A stretch of 64,000 nt of DNA. It comes from Lentisalinibacter orientalis. Lineage in GTDB: Bacteria > Pseudomonadota > Gammaproteobacteria > Steroidobacterales > Woeseiaceae. Shown here piece by piece: positions 31,395-41,679 of this stretch. Position 1 is the stretch's first letter. The number at the start of each line of letters is the position of its first letter. Under the pieces are notes generated by a model. It searched no databases and was not told the origin of the DNA. It was given only the letters and a program-made list of their open reading frames with translations. The DNA is taken from the NCBI RefSeq assembly GCF_040706535.1, contig NZ_JAPDRJ010000002.1, positions 248,001 through 312,000 on the forward strand. The letters run 5' to 3'. A program made the translations under genes and the position numbers.

Positions 31395-32810
31395 ATGGAA
31401 ATCCAGGAAACCTACAACGACAGGGTCGTGCGGCAGTTCACGATCATGACCGTCGTCTGGGGCGTGGTGGGCATGCTCGTCGGCGTGTTCATCGCCGCAC
31501 AGCTGATGTGGCCGGCTCTGAACTTCGACCTGCCCTGGCTGACCTACAGCCGCCTGCGGCCGCTGCATACCAATGCGGTGATCTTCGCGTTCGGCGGCTC
31601 GGCGCTCATCGGCACCTCCTACTACGTCGTACAGCGCACCTGCCACGTGCGCCTGGCCTTCGACAAGCTGGCCGGATTCACGTTCTGGGGCTGGCAGCTG
31701 GTCATCCTGCTGGCGGCCATCACGCTGCCGCTGGGCATCACCCAGTCCAAGGAATACGCGGAACTCGAGTGGCCCATCGACCTGCTGATCGCCGTGGTCT
31801 GGGTGGCGTACGGCATCGTCTTCCTGGCCACCATCGGCCGACGGCGGGTGAAGCACATCTACGTGGCCAACTGGTTCTACGCCGCGTTCATCATCACCGT
31901 GGCGGTGCTGCACATCTTCAACAATCTCAGCATCCCGGTCTCGCTGACGAAGTCCTACCCCATCTACAGCGGCGTCATCGACGCGATGATGCAGTGGTGG
32001 TACGGCCACAACGCCGTGGGCTTCTTCCTCACGGCCGGGTTCCTGGGGATGATGTACTACTTCGTGCCGAAGCAGGCGGAGCGCCCCATCTACTCCTACC
32101 GGCTGTCGGTGGTGCACTTCTGGGCGCTGATCGCCATCTACATGTGGGCCGGGCCCCATCACCTGCATTACACCTCCCTGCCCGACTGGGCCCAGTCGCT
32201 CGGCATGGTGTTCTCGCTGGTGCTGCTGGCGCCGTCCTGGGGCGGCATGATCAATGGCATCATGACCCTGTCCGGTGCCTGGCACAAACTGCGCACCGAC
32301 CCGATCATCAAGTTCATGATCGTCTCCCTGTCCTTCTATGGAATGTCCACCTTCGAAGGGCCGATGATGTCGATCAAGACGGTGAATTCGCTGTCTCACT
32401 ACACGGACTGGACGATCGGCCACGTACACTCCGGCGCGCTGGGCTGGGTCGCGATGATGACCATCGGCTCGCTGTATCACCTGATACCGCGGCTGTTCAA
32501 CCGGGAGGCGATGTACTCCACGAAACTCATCGACGTGCACTTCTGGACCTCCACCATCGGCGTGGTGCTGTACACGGTGTCCATGTGGATCGCCGGCGTG
32601 ATGCAGGGCCTGATGTGGCGCGCGGTCAACGACGACGGGACGCTCACGTACACGTTCGTGGAGAGCCTGGAAGCCACCTACCCGTACTATGGTCTGCGCC
32701 TGCTGGGCGGCCTGCTGTTCTTCAGCGGCATGCTGATCATGGTCTACAACATCTGGAAGACGGTCGCGAGCGAGAAACCCCGCCCGGTGCCCGTCCGCCA
32801 GCCCGCCTGA
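31395..32810 (+). CDS. ccoN: cbb3-type cytochrome c oxidase subunit I
   Basis: 471 residues from ATG 31395 (AGGAA seven bases before); the open frame upstream is not conserved. Twelve membrane helices carry the heme-copper oxidase histidines: 'RPLHTNAVIFAFGG' (low-spin heme b), 'WWYGHNAVGFF' and 'AGPHHLHYTSLPDW' (CuB), and 'IGHVHSGALGW' (hemes). This is the proton-pumping, high-affinity O2-reducing core of the cbb3 enzyme in the inner membrane. It opens the ccoNOQP-GHIS cluster and lies about 5.5 kb from the FixLJ pair, which probably controls it. Confidence 0.97.
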   Translation: MEIQETYNDRVVRQFTIMTVVWGVVGMLVGVFIAAQLMWPALNFDLPWLTYSRLRPLHTNAVIFAFGGSALIGTSYYVVQRTCHVRLAFDKLAGFTFWGWQLVILLAAITLPLGITQSKEYAELEWPIDLLIAVVWVAYGIVFLATIGRRRVKHIYVANWFYAAFIITVAVLHIFNNLSIPVSLTKSYPIYSGVIDAMMQWWYGHNAVGFFLTAGFLGMMYYFVPKQAERPIYSYRLSVVHFWALIAIYMWAGPHHLHYTSLPDWAQSLGMVFSLVLLAPSWGGMINGIMTLSGAWHKLRTDPIIKFMIVSLSFYGMSTFEGPMMSIKTVNSLSHYTDWTIGHVHSGALGWVAMMTIGSLYHLIPRLFNREAMYSTKLIDVHFWTSTIGVVLYTVSMWIAGVMQGLMWRAVNDDGTLTYTFVESLEATYPYYGLRLLGGLLFFSGMLIMVYNIWKTVASEKPRPVPVRQPA

Positions 32811-32828
32811 GCCAGGAGGAGATCCGAC

Positions 32829-33440
32829 GTGTCCCACGAGAAAGTCGAGATAAACATCACCCTGATGGCCGTGCTGATCGTCGTAGTGATCAGCATCGGC
32901 GGGCTGGTCGAGATCGTCCCGCTGATGATGTCCAAGTCCAGCGGCGAGCCGGCCGAAGGAGTGGAGCCCTACCCGGCCCTGGAACTGGCGGGCCGCGACA
33001 TCTACGTGCGCGAGGGCTGCTACGTCTGCCACTCCCAGCAGGTGCGGCCGTTCCGCAGCGAGACCGAGCGCTACGGCCATTATTCGCTGGCAGGGGAGAG
33101 CGTCTACGACCGGCCGTTCCAGTTCGGCTCCAAGCGCACCGGACCGGACCTGGCCCGGGTCGGCGGCCGCTACAGCGACGAGTGGCACGAGCTGCACCTC
33201 ATCAACCCGCGCAACGTCGTGCCGGAATCCAACATGCCGGGTTACCCCTGGCTGGCGGACCGCATGGTCGACGGGGCGCTGGTGGAGCGCAAGATGCGCA
33301 TGCTGAAGAACATCGCCGGCGACCCCTACACCGAGGAGCAGATCGCCGGCGCCGCCGCCGCGGTGGAAGGCAAGACCGAGATGGAGGCGATGATCGCCTA
33401 CCTGCAGGGCCTCGGCACGAACCTGCAGACGAGGCGCTAG
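32829..33440 (+). CDS. ccoO: cbb3-type oxidase subunit II, membrane cytochrome c
   Basis: 203 residues from GTG 32829, with a strong AGGAGGAGA site. An N-terminal membrane helix (about 10-32) anchors a periplasmic mono-heme domain with 'CYVCHSQQVRPF' near residue 65 and a Met ligand in the 'ESNMPGYPWL' region. It passes electrons from CcoP to CcoN. Placed 18 bp after ccoN. Confidence 0.97.
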   Translation: MSHEKVEINITLMAVLIVVVISIGGLVEIVPLMMSKSSGEPAEGVEPYPALELAGRDIYVREGCYVCHSQQVRPFRSETERYGHYSLAGESVYDRPFQFGSKRTGPDLARVGGRYSDEWHELHLINPRNVVPESNMPGYPWLADRMVDGALVERKMRMLKNIAGDPYTEEQIAGAAAAVEGKTEMEAMIAYLQGLGTNLQTRR

Positions 33441-33474
33441 CCGCAGGCGTGGGTAGACCAGGCGTGGATAGACT

Positions 33475-33645
33475 ATGGATATAAACACTTTCCGGGGACT
33501 CATCACGCTGGTGCTGATGATCCTGTTCCTCGTACTGGTCGTCTGGGTCTTTAGCTCGAGGCGCAAGAAGGATTTCGAGGAAGCCGCGAACATACCGCTG
33601 GGGGACGACGAGCAGCCGCCGGTGGAGAAGAAGGAGTCGAACTGA
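33475..33645 (+). CDS. ccoQ: cbb3-type oxidase subunit IV (CcoQ)
   Basis: 56 residues: a single membrane helix ('LITLVLMILFLVLVVWVFS') followed by a charged tail 'SSRRKKDFEEAANIPL', the usual CcoQ/FixQ pattern. It is thought to stabilise the complex. Its TGA overlaps the ccoP ATG by one base. There is a 34-bp gap after ccoO. Confidence 0.93.
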   Translation: MDINTFRGLITLVLMILFLVLVVWVFSSRRKKDFEEAANIPLGDDEQPPVEKKESN

Positions 33646-34565
33646 TGTCTGCACCGATGGGTTGGTTTGTCGCCATCACGACCATTCTGAGCCTGGCAGC
33701 CTGCATCTGGCTGATCGCCTGGACCATGAAACGCCGCCCCGGCGAAGCGGCCGAGACGGAGACCACCCACCACACGTGGGACGGTGACCTCCAGGAGATG
33801 AACCGGCCCCTGCCGCGCTGGTGGCTGATGCTGTTCTATCTCACGATCCTGTTCGCCGGCGTGTATCTCGCGCTGTATCCGGGACTGGTCGTCACCGACG
33901 GCATCCTCGGCTGGAGCCAGGAGGGACAGTACGAGCAGGAGGTCCAGGCGGCAGAGGCCCGCTACGCGCCGATCTTCGAATCGTTCGCGGCGCAACCGAT
34001 CCCGCAGCTGGCGAAGGACTCCGAGGCGCTGCAGATCGGCCGCAACCTCTACGCCAATCATTGCGCCATGTGCCACGGCTCTGCCGCCCGCGGCGCGGCG
34101 AGCTTCCCGAACCTGACCGACGACGACTGGCAGTGGGGCGGCGACCCGCAAAGCATCAAGGTGAGCATCCTGAACGGCCGCCAGGCCGTAATGCCCGGCT
34201 GGGCCGCGAACTTCACCGAGGACGAACTCGATGCGATGGTGGGCCTGATCCGCCAGTTCGGCACGCCCTCGGAGACGAGCGCGCTGGAGACGGCGGCCGG
34301 GCAGAAGTACCAGATGCTGTGCGCGTCCTGCCACGGGCCCAACGGCCGCGGCAACCAGGCACTGGGAGCGCCGAACCTGGCCGACGACACCTGGCTCTAC
34401 GGCGGCAGCCGCGAGGCCATCATGACGTCGATCACCCAGGGGCGTCAGGGCGTGATGCCGGCGCACAAGGATCTGCTGGGCGAGGACCGGGTGCATATCC
34501 TGGCCGCTTACGTCTACAGCCTGTCGCAGGGCGGGGACGGCGGCGGAGGTGCCGGCGCCCCATGA
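33645..34565 (+). CDS. ccoP: cbb3-type oxidase subunit III, di-heme cytochrome c
   Basis: 306 residues. Two N-terminal hydrophobic helices (about 5-25 and 62-85) are separated by 'HTWDGDLQEMNRPLPRWW', a CcoP hallmark. Two heme c sites follow: 'CAMCHGSAARGA' near 140 and 'CASCHGPNGRG' near 226, with Met ligands in 'AVMPGWAANF' and 'GVMPAHKDLL'. It is the electron entry point of the oxidase. The stop overlaps the next gene (ATGA). Confidence 0.97.
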   Translation: MSAPMGWFVAITTILSLAACIWLIAWTMKRRPGEAAETETTHHTWDGDLQEMNRPLPRWWLMLFYLTILFAGVYLALYPGLVVTDGILGWSQEGQYEQEVQAAEARYAPIFESFAAQPIPQLAKDSEALQIGRNLYANHCAMCHGSAARGAASFPNLTDDDWQWGGDPQSIKVSILNGRQAVMPGWAANFTEDELDAMVGLIRQFGTPSETSALETAAGQKYQMLCASCHGPNGRGNQALGAPNLADDTWLYGGSREAIMTSITQGRQGVMPAHKDLLGEDRVHILAAYVYSLSQGGDGGGGAGAP

Positions 34566-34884
34566 GCCTGCACGGCGGTCGAGCGGCGGAAGAGGACACT
34601 CCCCGGTCACCGGCCTGGAGCCGCGGACTGCGCAAGGTCATGTCTACCGGCTGGGCGTCGTTCCTGACGGCCTGCATAGCGAGCGTGCTGTTCTTCGCCG
34701 TGTTCGACCCCGCGCGGCTCGCAGAGGCCGCGGACTGGCCCCTGGAGCTTTCGCGGATGGGCGGCTATGCGCTGCTCTTCTTTTTCTTCTGGGCGATCGG
34801 CATCGGAGCGGCGGGCATCACACTGGTCCTCATGCGTCGCGACCGCCGGGACGGTGCGCACGGGACCACGACGGACAAGGACTG

Positions 34885-34885
<1 letters not shown>
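34562..34885 (+). CDS. Small two-helix membrane protein between ccoP and ccoG
   Basis: 107 residues. A charged N-terminus ('GGRAAEEDTPRSP') is followed by two hydrophobic helices ('FLTACIASVLFFAVF' and 'YALLFFFFWAIGIGAAGITLVLM') and a basic/acidic tail. It overlaps both neighbours by 4 bp and 1 bp, so it is translated as part of the oxidase operon. The standard ccoNOQP-GHIS order has no gene at this place. I do not recognise its family; an assembly or subunit role in the inner membrane is inference from position only. Confidence 0.75.
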
Positions 34886-36279
<1,394 letters not shown>

Positions 36280-36354
36280 ATGACCCGACAACCGACCGGT
36301 GACGGCCCGGCAACTGGCGACGGATCACCCTCGAAGCCCGAGAGGCAAAGCACC

Positions 36355-36924
36355 ATGGATCAGCGCAACGTACACAATACTGCCGAGATCGAACCCTGGT
36401 ATCGCCAGTTCTGGCCCTGGTTCGTCATCTCGGTCCCGGCCGCCACCGTGATCGGCTGCATGTTCACCATTTTCCTGGCGATCACCCGGCCGGATTCGCT
36501 GGTGGTGGATGACTACAGCCGCATCGCGGAGACCACGGAGCGTCGCTTCCGCATGGCTGACGCGGCCTCCGAGCTGGGGCTGGAAGGCCTGCTGCAGGTG
36601 GCCGCGGGACAGGGCGCGGTGGAGGTTCGGCTCGCGCAGAACGGCGGCACCGGCACGGACCATCTCGCCTGGCCCGAGACATTGCTGCTCGAGCTGTCGC
36701 ATCCGACCGTGCCGGCAAAAGACATGGACATCCTGCTCACCCGCGCGCCGGCCGCCGGCGAGGCGACCTACCGGGCGCGTCTCACGCCCATGACGGCGGA
36801 GCGCTGGTACGCGGCGGTGGAATCGCTGGGAGAGGCGGCCGCAGGCTGGCGGCTCACGGGCGAGGTCTCACAGCGGGACGGCCGCGGCACGCTGACGCCC
36901 GCCGGCTCCCGCGACGATGGCTGA
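36355..36924 (+). CDS. ccoH: FixH family protein (CcoH)
   Basis: 189 residues from ATG 36355, with GAGG about 11 bases upstream; the frame is open to 36280 but that stretch is low-complexity. 'PWYRQFWPWFVISVP' leads into a single membrane helix, followed by a periplasmic domain containing 'SHPTVPAKDMDILL', the FixH signature region. CcoH helps assemble the cbb3 complex. Overlaps ccoI by 8 bp. Confidence 0.9.
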   Translation: MDQRNVHNTAEIEPWYRQFWPWFVISVPAATVIGCMFTIFLAITRPDSLVVDDYSRIAETTERRFRMADAASELGLEGLLQVAAGQGAVEVRLAQNGGTGTDHLAWPETLLLELSHPTVPAKDMDILLTRAPAAGEATYRARLTPMTAERWYAAVESLGEAAAGWRLTGEVSQRDGRGTLTPAGSRDDG

Positions 36925-39448
36925 CGCTCGCCGCTGTTTCCACTGCGGCCTGCCCGTGCCGGCAGGCCTCGACCTGACCGCCCGCATCGACGGCGAGGAC
37001 CGGCCGATGTGCTGCCACGGCTGCAAGGCGGTGGCCGAACTCATCGGCGCCTCGGGTTTCGATGCCTACTACCGCTTCCGTGAGCTGCCGCCGGGCGAGG
37101 CGCCCGCGCCGCCGCCGGGAGACGACGATCACTGGCGCGGATTCGACGACCCGGAGACGCTGCCGCTGTTTGCCGCCACGCGGGCGGACGGCCGTATCGA
37201 GGCCGTGCTGCACGTCGAGGGACTCTATTGCAGCGCCTGCAGCTGGTTGCTGGAGAACGTGCTGCGCCGTCTGCCCGGCGTCGACGAGATCACCGTCAAC
37301 ACGGCCTCCTCCCGCCTGCACGTCATCTGGCGACCGGGAGATACCCGCTTCAGTGCCATCCTGGGCACCATCGAGCGACTGGGCTACCGCCCGCATCCGC
37401 AGAGCCTGACCGAGTCGTTCTCGCCGCGGCACCGGGAGCGGCGTCAGGCGCTGAAGCGTCTGCTCGTCGCCGGCGTGGGCATGATGCAGGTAATGATGTT
37501 CGCGGTCGGGCTGTATGCCGGCGCCTTCCAGGGTATCGACCCGGAGATGCGCCGCTTCCTGGTCTGGGTGAGCGCGCTGGTCACAACGCCGGTGGTGTTC
37601 TATGCCGGTCGGCCGTTCTTCCAGTCGGCCTGGCGCGGACTTCGTTCCGGGCGGCCCGGCATGGACCTGCCCGTCTCCATCGCCGTCGGCGGCGCCTACG
37701 CCGCTTCGCTGTATGCGGCGTTCACCGGCCACGGCGAGGTGTATTTCGATTCCGCCACCATGTTCGTGTTCTTCCTGTCGCTGGGCCGCTTCCTGGAGAT
37801 GAGCGCCCGCCACGGCGCCACCGAGCGCTCGGCGGCCATCGGCCAGCTGCTGCCGGACACGGTGCGGCGCATCGCCGACGGGAGTGACGGCGGCGAGGAG
37901 ATCATCGCCGTCGCCCGGCTGCGCGCGGGCGACCGGTTCGTGCTGCGTCCCGGCGAGCGCGTGCCGGCCGACGCCCGCATCCTCAACGGACAGGCATCCA
38001 TGGACGAGTCGCTGATCACCGGCGAATCGGACCCGGTGCCGCGGGCACCGGGCGACGAAGTCACGGCCGGGAGCATCAACCTGGACGGGGCCCTCACGCT
38101 CGCGGCCGAGCGCGTGGGTCAGGACACGATGCTCGCTTCCATCTCCCGGCTGCTGGAACGGGCCCAGGCGGAACGGCCGGCGGTCGCCGTGCTGGCCGAC
38201 CGGGTGGCGAGCTGGTTCGTCGTCGCCGTGCTCGCCATCGCGGCGACCGTCGGCGCCGCCTGGTGGTGGACCGACCCGGGCGTCGCGTTCCCCGCCGCGC
38301 TGGCGGTGCTGGTGGTCACCTGCCCTTGCGCCCTGTCGCTGGCCACGCCTGCCGCCCTGGCGGCCGCGAACACGGCGCTGGCGGACCGGGGCATCCTCGT
38401 CACCCGCTCCCGCGCCCTCGAGGGACTCGCCAGTTTCGACCGCATCGTATTCGACAAGACCGGCACGCTGACCCGCGGGCGGCCGGAGCTGGAACGTGTG
38501 CTGCCGCTGAGCGAGGATATCGATGCCGGGCGGTGCCTCGGCATCGCCGCCCGGCTGGAGAGCGGCTCGGAGCACGCGCTGGCACGCGCGTTCCCGCGCC
38601 GGGGCAACAGTGATGGTGATACTGGTGGTGATACTGGTGGCTATACTCCCGCGGACCTGCGCCCGGTGCCGGGGCGCGGGATCGAGGGTACCGTCGACGG
38701 CGAACGCTACCGCATCGGCTCGGCGGAATTCGTCGGCGAGGCCGCAGGCGCGGCGCTCGCGCGGATCGAAACCGGCGCTGCGTCCACCGTGGTCTTCCTC
38801 GGCGAGGCTAACGGCCGCGTGCTGGCCGCCTTCGAGCTGCGCGACGCGCTCCGCGACGATGCGGCCGAGGTGGTCCGCACGCTCCGCGACGCCGGCATCG
38901 CCACCGCCATTGCCAGCGGCGACCGCTCCCGCACGGTGCGGGAAATCGCCGGCCGGCTCGGTATCGACGACGCCCGCGGAGGCCTGCGCGCCGAGGACAA
39001 GCTCGCCTGGGTGCGGCAGCTGCAGGCCGCCGGGGAGAAGGTCGCCCTCGTCGGCGACGGCATCAATGACGCACCGGTCCTGGCGGGCGCCGACGTCTCC
39101 GTCGCCATGGGCGCGGGCACGACGCTGGCGCAGTCGAGCGCCGATGCGGTCCTGCTCGGCGACTCGCTCGCGCCGCTGCTCGAGGCGGTGGAACTGTCGC
39201 GCCGGACCCGCCGCATCATCCGGCAGAACATCAGCTGGGCCATCGGCTACAACGTGCTGGCCGTTCCCCTCGCCGCCTCGGGCGCGCTGGCGCCGTGGAT
39301 GGCGGCCATCGGCATGTCGGCGAGTTCACTGCTGGTCGTGCTGAACGCGCTGCGGCTGCGCCGGGGCGGTGCCGCGGCACGGGTACGCCGCCCCGCCGTC
39401 GAGGCCGCGCGCGCTCCCTCGCCGGGCGTGCTGGAGGCCTCGCCGTGA
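36917..39448 (+). CDS. ccoI: Copper-transporting P-type ATPase CcoI (FixI)
   Basis: 843 residues. The N-terminus has the Cys-rich 'CFHCGLPVP' / 'MCCHGCKAV' domain typical of CcoI, then an HMA domain with 'YCSACSW'. Core motifs are all present: 'TGESDP', the ion-path 'CPCALS' (about 469), phosphorylation 'DKTGTLT' (about 512) and 'GDGINDAP' (about 713). CcoI moves copper across the inner membrane for the oxidase. An inserted Gly-Asp-Thr repeat lies in the nucleotide-binding domain. The stop overlaps ccoS (GTGA). Confidence 0.96.
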   Translation: MADARRCFHCGLPVPAGLDLTARIDGEDRPMCCHGCKAVAELIGASGFDAYYRFRELPPGEAPAPPPGDDDHWRGFDDPETLPLFAATRADGRIEAVLHVEGLYCSACSWLLENVLRRLPGVDEITVNTASSRLHVIWRPGDTRFSAILGTIERLGYRPHPQSLTESFSPRHRERRQALKRLLVAGVGMMQVMMFAVGLYAGAFQGIDPEMRRFLVWVSALVTTPVVFYAGRPFFQSAWRGLRSGRPGMDLPVSIAVGGAYAASLYAAFTGHGEVYFDSATMFVFFLSLGRFLEMSARHGATERSAAIGQLLPDTVRRIADGSDGGEEIIAVARLRAGDRFVLRPGERVPADARILNGQASMDESLITGESDPVPRAPGDEVTAGSINLDGALTLAAERVGQDTMLASISRLLERAQAERPAVAVLADRVASWFVVAVLAIAATVGAAWWWTDPGVAFPAALAVLVVTCPCALSLATPAALAAANTALADRGILVTRSRALEGLASFDRIVFDKTGTLTRGRPELERVLPLSEDIDAGRCLGIAARLESGSEHALARAFPRRGNSDGDTGGDTGGYTPADLRPVPGRGIEGTVDGERYRIGSAEFVGEAAGAALARIETGAASTVVFLGEANGRVLAAFELRDALRDDAAEVVRTLRDAGIATAIASGDRSRTVREIAGRLGIDDARGGLRAEDKLAWVRQLQAAGEKVALVGDGINDAPVLAGADVSVAMGAGTTLAQSSADAVLLGDSLAPLLEAVELSRRTRRIIRQNISWAIGYNVLAVPLAASGALAPWMAAIGMSASSLLVVLNALRLRRGGAAARVRRPAVEAARAPSPGVLEASP
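38615..38647 (+). repeat. In-frame 12-bp tandem repeat in ccoI
   Basis: Two copies of GGTGATACTGGT and a partial third with one codon changed code for Gly-Asp-Thr-Gly repeats. The local codons (GAT, ACT, GGT) are unlike the G/C-ending codons around them, which suggests recent expansion in a nucleotide-domain loop. Confidence 0.88.
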
Positions 39449-39627
39449 GCGTGCTCTATTTCCTGATACCGCTCGGTCTGGTGCTGCTCGGCCTGGCCGT
39501 CTGGGCCTTCTTCTGGGCCGTCGGCAGCGGTCAGTTCGACGACATGGACACGCCCGCATGGCGGGTGGTCATGGACGACGACCGGGCGCCGCCGGCGCGC
39601 GAGGAGGAGAAAGAGGATGACCGCTGA
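39445..39627 (+). CDS. ccoS: cbb3 oxidase assembly protein CcoS (FixS)
   Basis: 60 residues from GTG 39445. 'SVLYFLIPLGLVLLGLAVW' is the single membrane helix, then 'FFWAVGSGQFDDMDTPAW', the invariant CcoS signature. CcoS is required for cofactor insertion into cbb3. Overlaps ccoI by 4 bp and the next gene by 11 bp. Confidence 0.95.
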   Translation: MSVLYFLIPLGLVLLGLAVWAFFWAVGSGQFDDMDTPAWRVVMDDDRAPPAREEEKEDDR

Positions 39628-40366
39628 AGGCGGCCTGCTGGCGGCACTGGTGGCCGGCCTGCTGGGTTCCACTCATTGCCTGGGCATGTGCGGCGGCATC
39701 GCCGGCTGGCTCGGGCTCAATACCGCGGTGCGCGGTGCGGCCGGGCGATCCGGCTTCGCGCTCGCCTACAACACCGGGCGCATCGGCGGCTACGTGGCGC
39801 TGGGCGCGCTGGTCGGTTTCCTCGGCGCCACCGGCGGCTCCGTATTCGGTCTGCGCGAATGGGGCCCTGCGCTGCGCCTCGCATTCGGCGTGGTCATCAT
39901 TCTGATCGGCCTGCAGCTCGCCTTCGGCTGGAACCCGCTGCGGCCACTGGAGGCGTGGGGAGCCCGGGGCTGGCAGAAACTCGCGCCGCTCACCGGTCGC
40001 CTCCTGCCCGCCCGCACCCCGCTGCACGCGGTCGCCCTCGGCGTGCTGTGGGGCTGGATCCCCTGCGGGCTGGTCTACTCGGTGTTGCTGGCGGCCGCGG
40101 TCTCCGGCGGTGCGGCAGAGGGCGCGCTCGTGATGGCGGCTTTCGGTCTCGGCACGCTGCCGGCGATGGTGCTGGCCACCGCCGGCGCGGCGCGGCTGGC
40201 CGCGCTGACCCGCCGCACCGGCGTGCGCCGGGCGGCGGGCGCGCTGGTGGTACTGGCCGGCCTGTGGACCATGGCGATGCCGGTCATGCACATGTCCGCG
40301 GACCACGGTGGTCACGGGAGCATGGAGAACGACGCGGCCGTGCCGGCGGAGCACGCCGGTCACTGA
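39617..40366 (+). CDS. Sulfite exporter TauE/SafE-family (UreH/DsbD-like) membrane protein
   Basis: 249 residues, about six membrane helices. 'GSTHCLGMCGGI' near the start and 'LWGWIPCGLVYS' midway are the paired cysteine-proline motifs of the DsbD/CcdA-like branch that commonly follows ccoS. The C-terminus is His/Met-rich ('MPVMHMSADHGGHGSM'), which points to copper binding. Members next to ccoGHIS genes are thought to take part in copper or thiol supply to the oxidase. The copper role here is inference from the His/Met tail and context. Confidence 0.85.
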   Translation: MTAEGGLLAALVAGLLGSTHCLGMCGGIAGWLGLNTAVRGAAGRSGFALAYNTGRIGGYVALGALVGFLGATGGSVFGLREWGPALRLAFGVVIILIGLQLAFGWNPLRPLEAWGARGWQKLAPLTGRLLPARTPLHAVALGVLWGWIPCGLVYSVLLAAAVSGGAAEGALVMAAFGLGTLPAMVLATAGAARLAALTRRTGVRRAAGALVVLAGLWTMAMPVMHMSADHGGHGSMENDAAVPAEHAGH

Positions 40367-40382
40367 GCATTGCTGAGTATTG

Positions 40383-40407
40383 CTGATGCATCAGTGATGC
40401 ATCACTG
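40383..40407. repeat. Two overlapping perfect palindromes at a convergent gene junction
   Basis: CTGATGCATCAG (12 bp, 40383-40394) and CAGTGATGCATCACTG (16 bp, 40392-40407) share three bases. Two 10-bp near-repeats of the TGAG(C/T)ATTGC type precede them at 40364-40383. The cluster overlaps the - strand MFS stop codon and lies 17 bp beyond the + strand SafE-family stop. It has no T-run; it may be a bidirectional terminator or a protein site. Confidence 0.75.
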
Positions 40408-41679
40408 CGCCTCGGCGGCCGCCTCCGCCTGTTCCTCCAGCACCTGGTCGCTCCATTCCTCCTCGTAGGCATGGGAGGCCGTACCGGATGCGCTGAGCGC
40501 ATCGGCGAAGGCGACCTGCTCGGCCTCCGGTACCTGCTCCGTCCGGAACGTGCGGCTCACGGCGAACACGGCCAGCGGCAGGTACATCAGCGCGATGAAC
40601 AGATACAGTGTCGGCGCGCTGGTCGCCGACATCAGCAGCGACGCGACGACGGGCCCCACCGTCGCGCCGGCGCCGTAGGCCAGCAGCAGGCCGGCCGAGA
40701 CGGCCACGAAATCGTCCGGGTCCGCGTGATCGTTGGAGTGGGCCACCGAGATCGGATAGATGGTGAACGAAGCGCTGCCCCACAGGAAACTGAGGAAGTA
40801 GAGCAGCAGGTTGCCGGCACCGGCGCCGGTCGCCAGCCAGATGACGACGCTGACGGCCGCGCCGAAGGCCGCGACGCCGGCGATGACACGGCGCCGATCG
40901 ATCCGGTCCGACAGGCCGCCGAAAGGAAACTGGCCGGCTGCGCCGCCGATGAGTGCCGCACTCATGAAGGTGGCCGTGCGCGAGACGTCCAGCGCATCGC
41001 CCGCCGCCACCAGCGGCGCGAGCGACCAGAAGGCGCCGTTGCCGAGCCCCGAGGCCAGCGTGCCCGCGACACCGGAAGGCGACACGCGCCACAGGCCGCG
41101 CAGATTGATCACAGTGACTTCGGGCAGCCGCGGTGTCGGCGATCGGGTCAGCGCCACCGGGATCGCGGCCAGCGACACCAGCGTGGCGATGACGGCGAAC
41201 AGCTCCACGCCGGACGGGTCGTAGGCACGGAGCAGCTCCTGACCCAGCGCCATGGCGCCGAAGCTGATGAAAATATAGGTGGAGAAGACGATCCCCCGGT
41301 TCTCGTTGCTCGCGCGCTCGTTCAGCCAGCTCTCGATCACGATGTAGAGCACGGCGAAACAGAATCCCGTGGCGGCACGGAAGAAGAACCAGGCGACCGG
41401 ATCGACCCACAGCGCCTGGAGGAGGGGCACGGCCGAGGCCATCGCGGTCATCGCCGCGAACGCACGCACATGGCCCACCATGCGGATCAGGCTGCCGCCC
41501 TGCAGACAGCCGACGGTGAAGCCGAGGAAATAGCTGGCGCCGATCAGGCCCACCGACAGCTGGGTGAAGGCCTCGGCGCCGGCCCGGAACGGGACCAGCA
41601 CCGCCTGCAGCCCGTTGCCGACGAGCATGAGGGCGACGCCGAGCAGCAGCGCCGCCAGCGGTGCGAGGGTATGTCTCAT
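40402..41679 (-). CDS. MFS transporter
   Basis: 425 residues from ATG 41679, which overlaps the stop of the Prs-like gene (ATGA); a longer frame upstream is shadow. Twelve membrane helices, 'RAATGFCFAVLYIVIESWLNE' (key Glu-Ser-Trp-Leu-Asn), and 'GGLSDRIDRRRVI' in the middle loop match the YcaD-like MFS branch. The C-terminal tail is acidic. It is last in the nuclease/AMP-phosphorylase/Prs operon, so a nucleoside, base or sugar-phosphate substrate is possible but not shown. Confidence 0.85.
   Translation of the reverse strand: MRHTLAPLAALLLGVALMLVGNGLQAVLVPFRAGAEAFTQLSVGLIGASYFLGFTVGCLQGGSLIRMVGHVRAFAAMTAMASAVPLLQALWVDPVAWFFFRAATGFCFAVLYIVIESWLNERASNENRGIVFSTYIFISFGAMALGQELLRAYDPSGVELFAVIATLVSLAAIPVALTRSPTPRLPEVTVINLRGLWRVSPSGVAGTLASGLGNGAFWSLAPLVAAGDALDVSRTATFMSAALIGGAAGQFPFGGLSDRIDRRRVIAGVAAFGAAVSVVIWLATGAGAGNLLLYFLSFLWGSASFTIYPISVAHSNDHADPDDFVAVSAGLLLAYGAGATVGPVVASLLMSATSAPTLYLFIALMYLPLAVFAVSRTFRTEQVPEAEQVAFADALSASGTASHAYEEEWSDQVLEEQAEAAAEAQ

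Noticed and set aside
31353..34610. A very long open frame on the - strand (over 1000 codons) opposite ccoNOQP
   Set aside because: It is the mirror of strongly conserved oxidase genes; its composition is Arg/His/Gly/Asp-rich with no domain, as expected for antisense frames in high-GC DNA.
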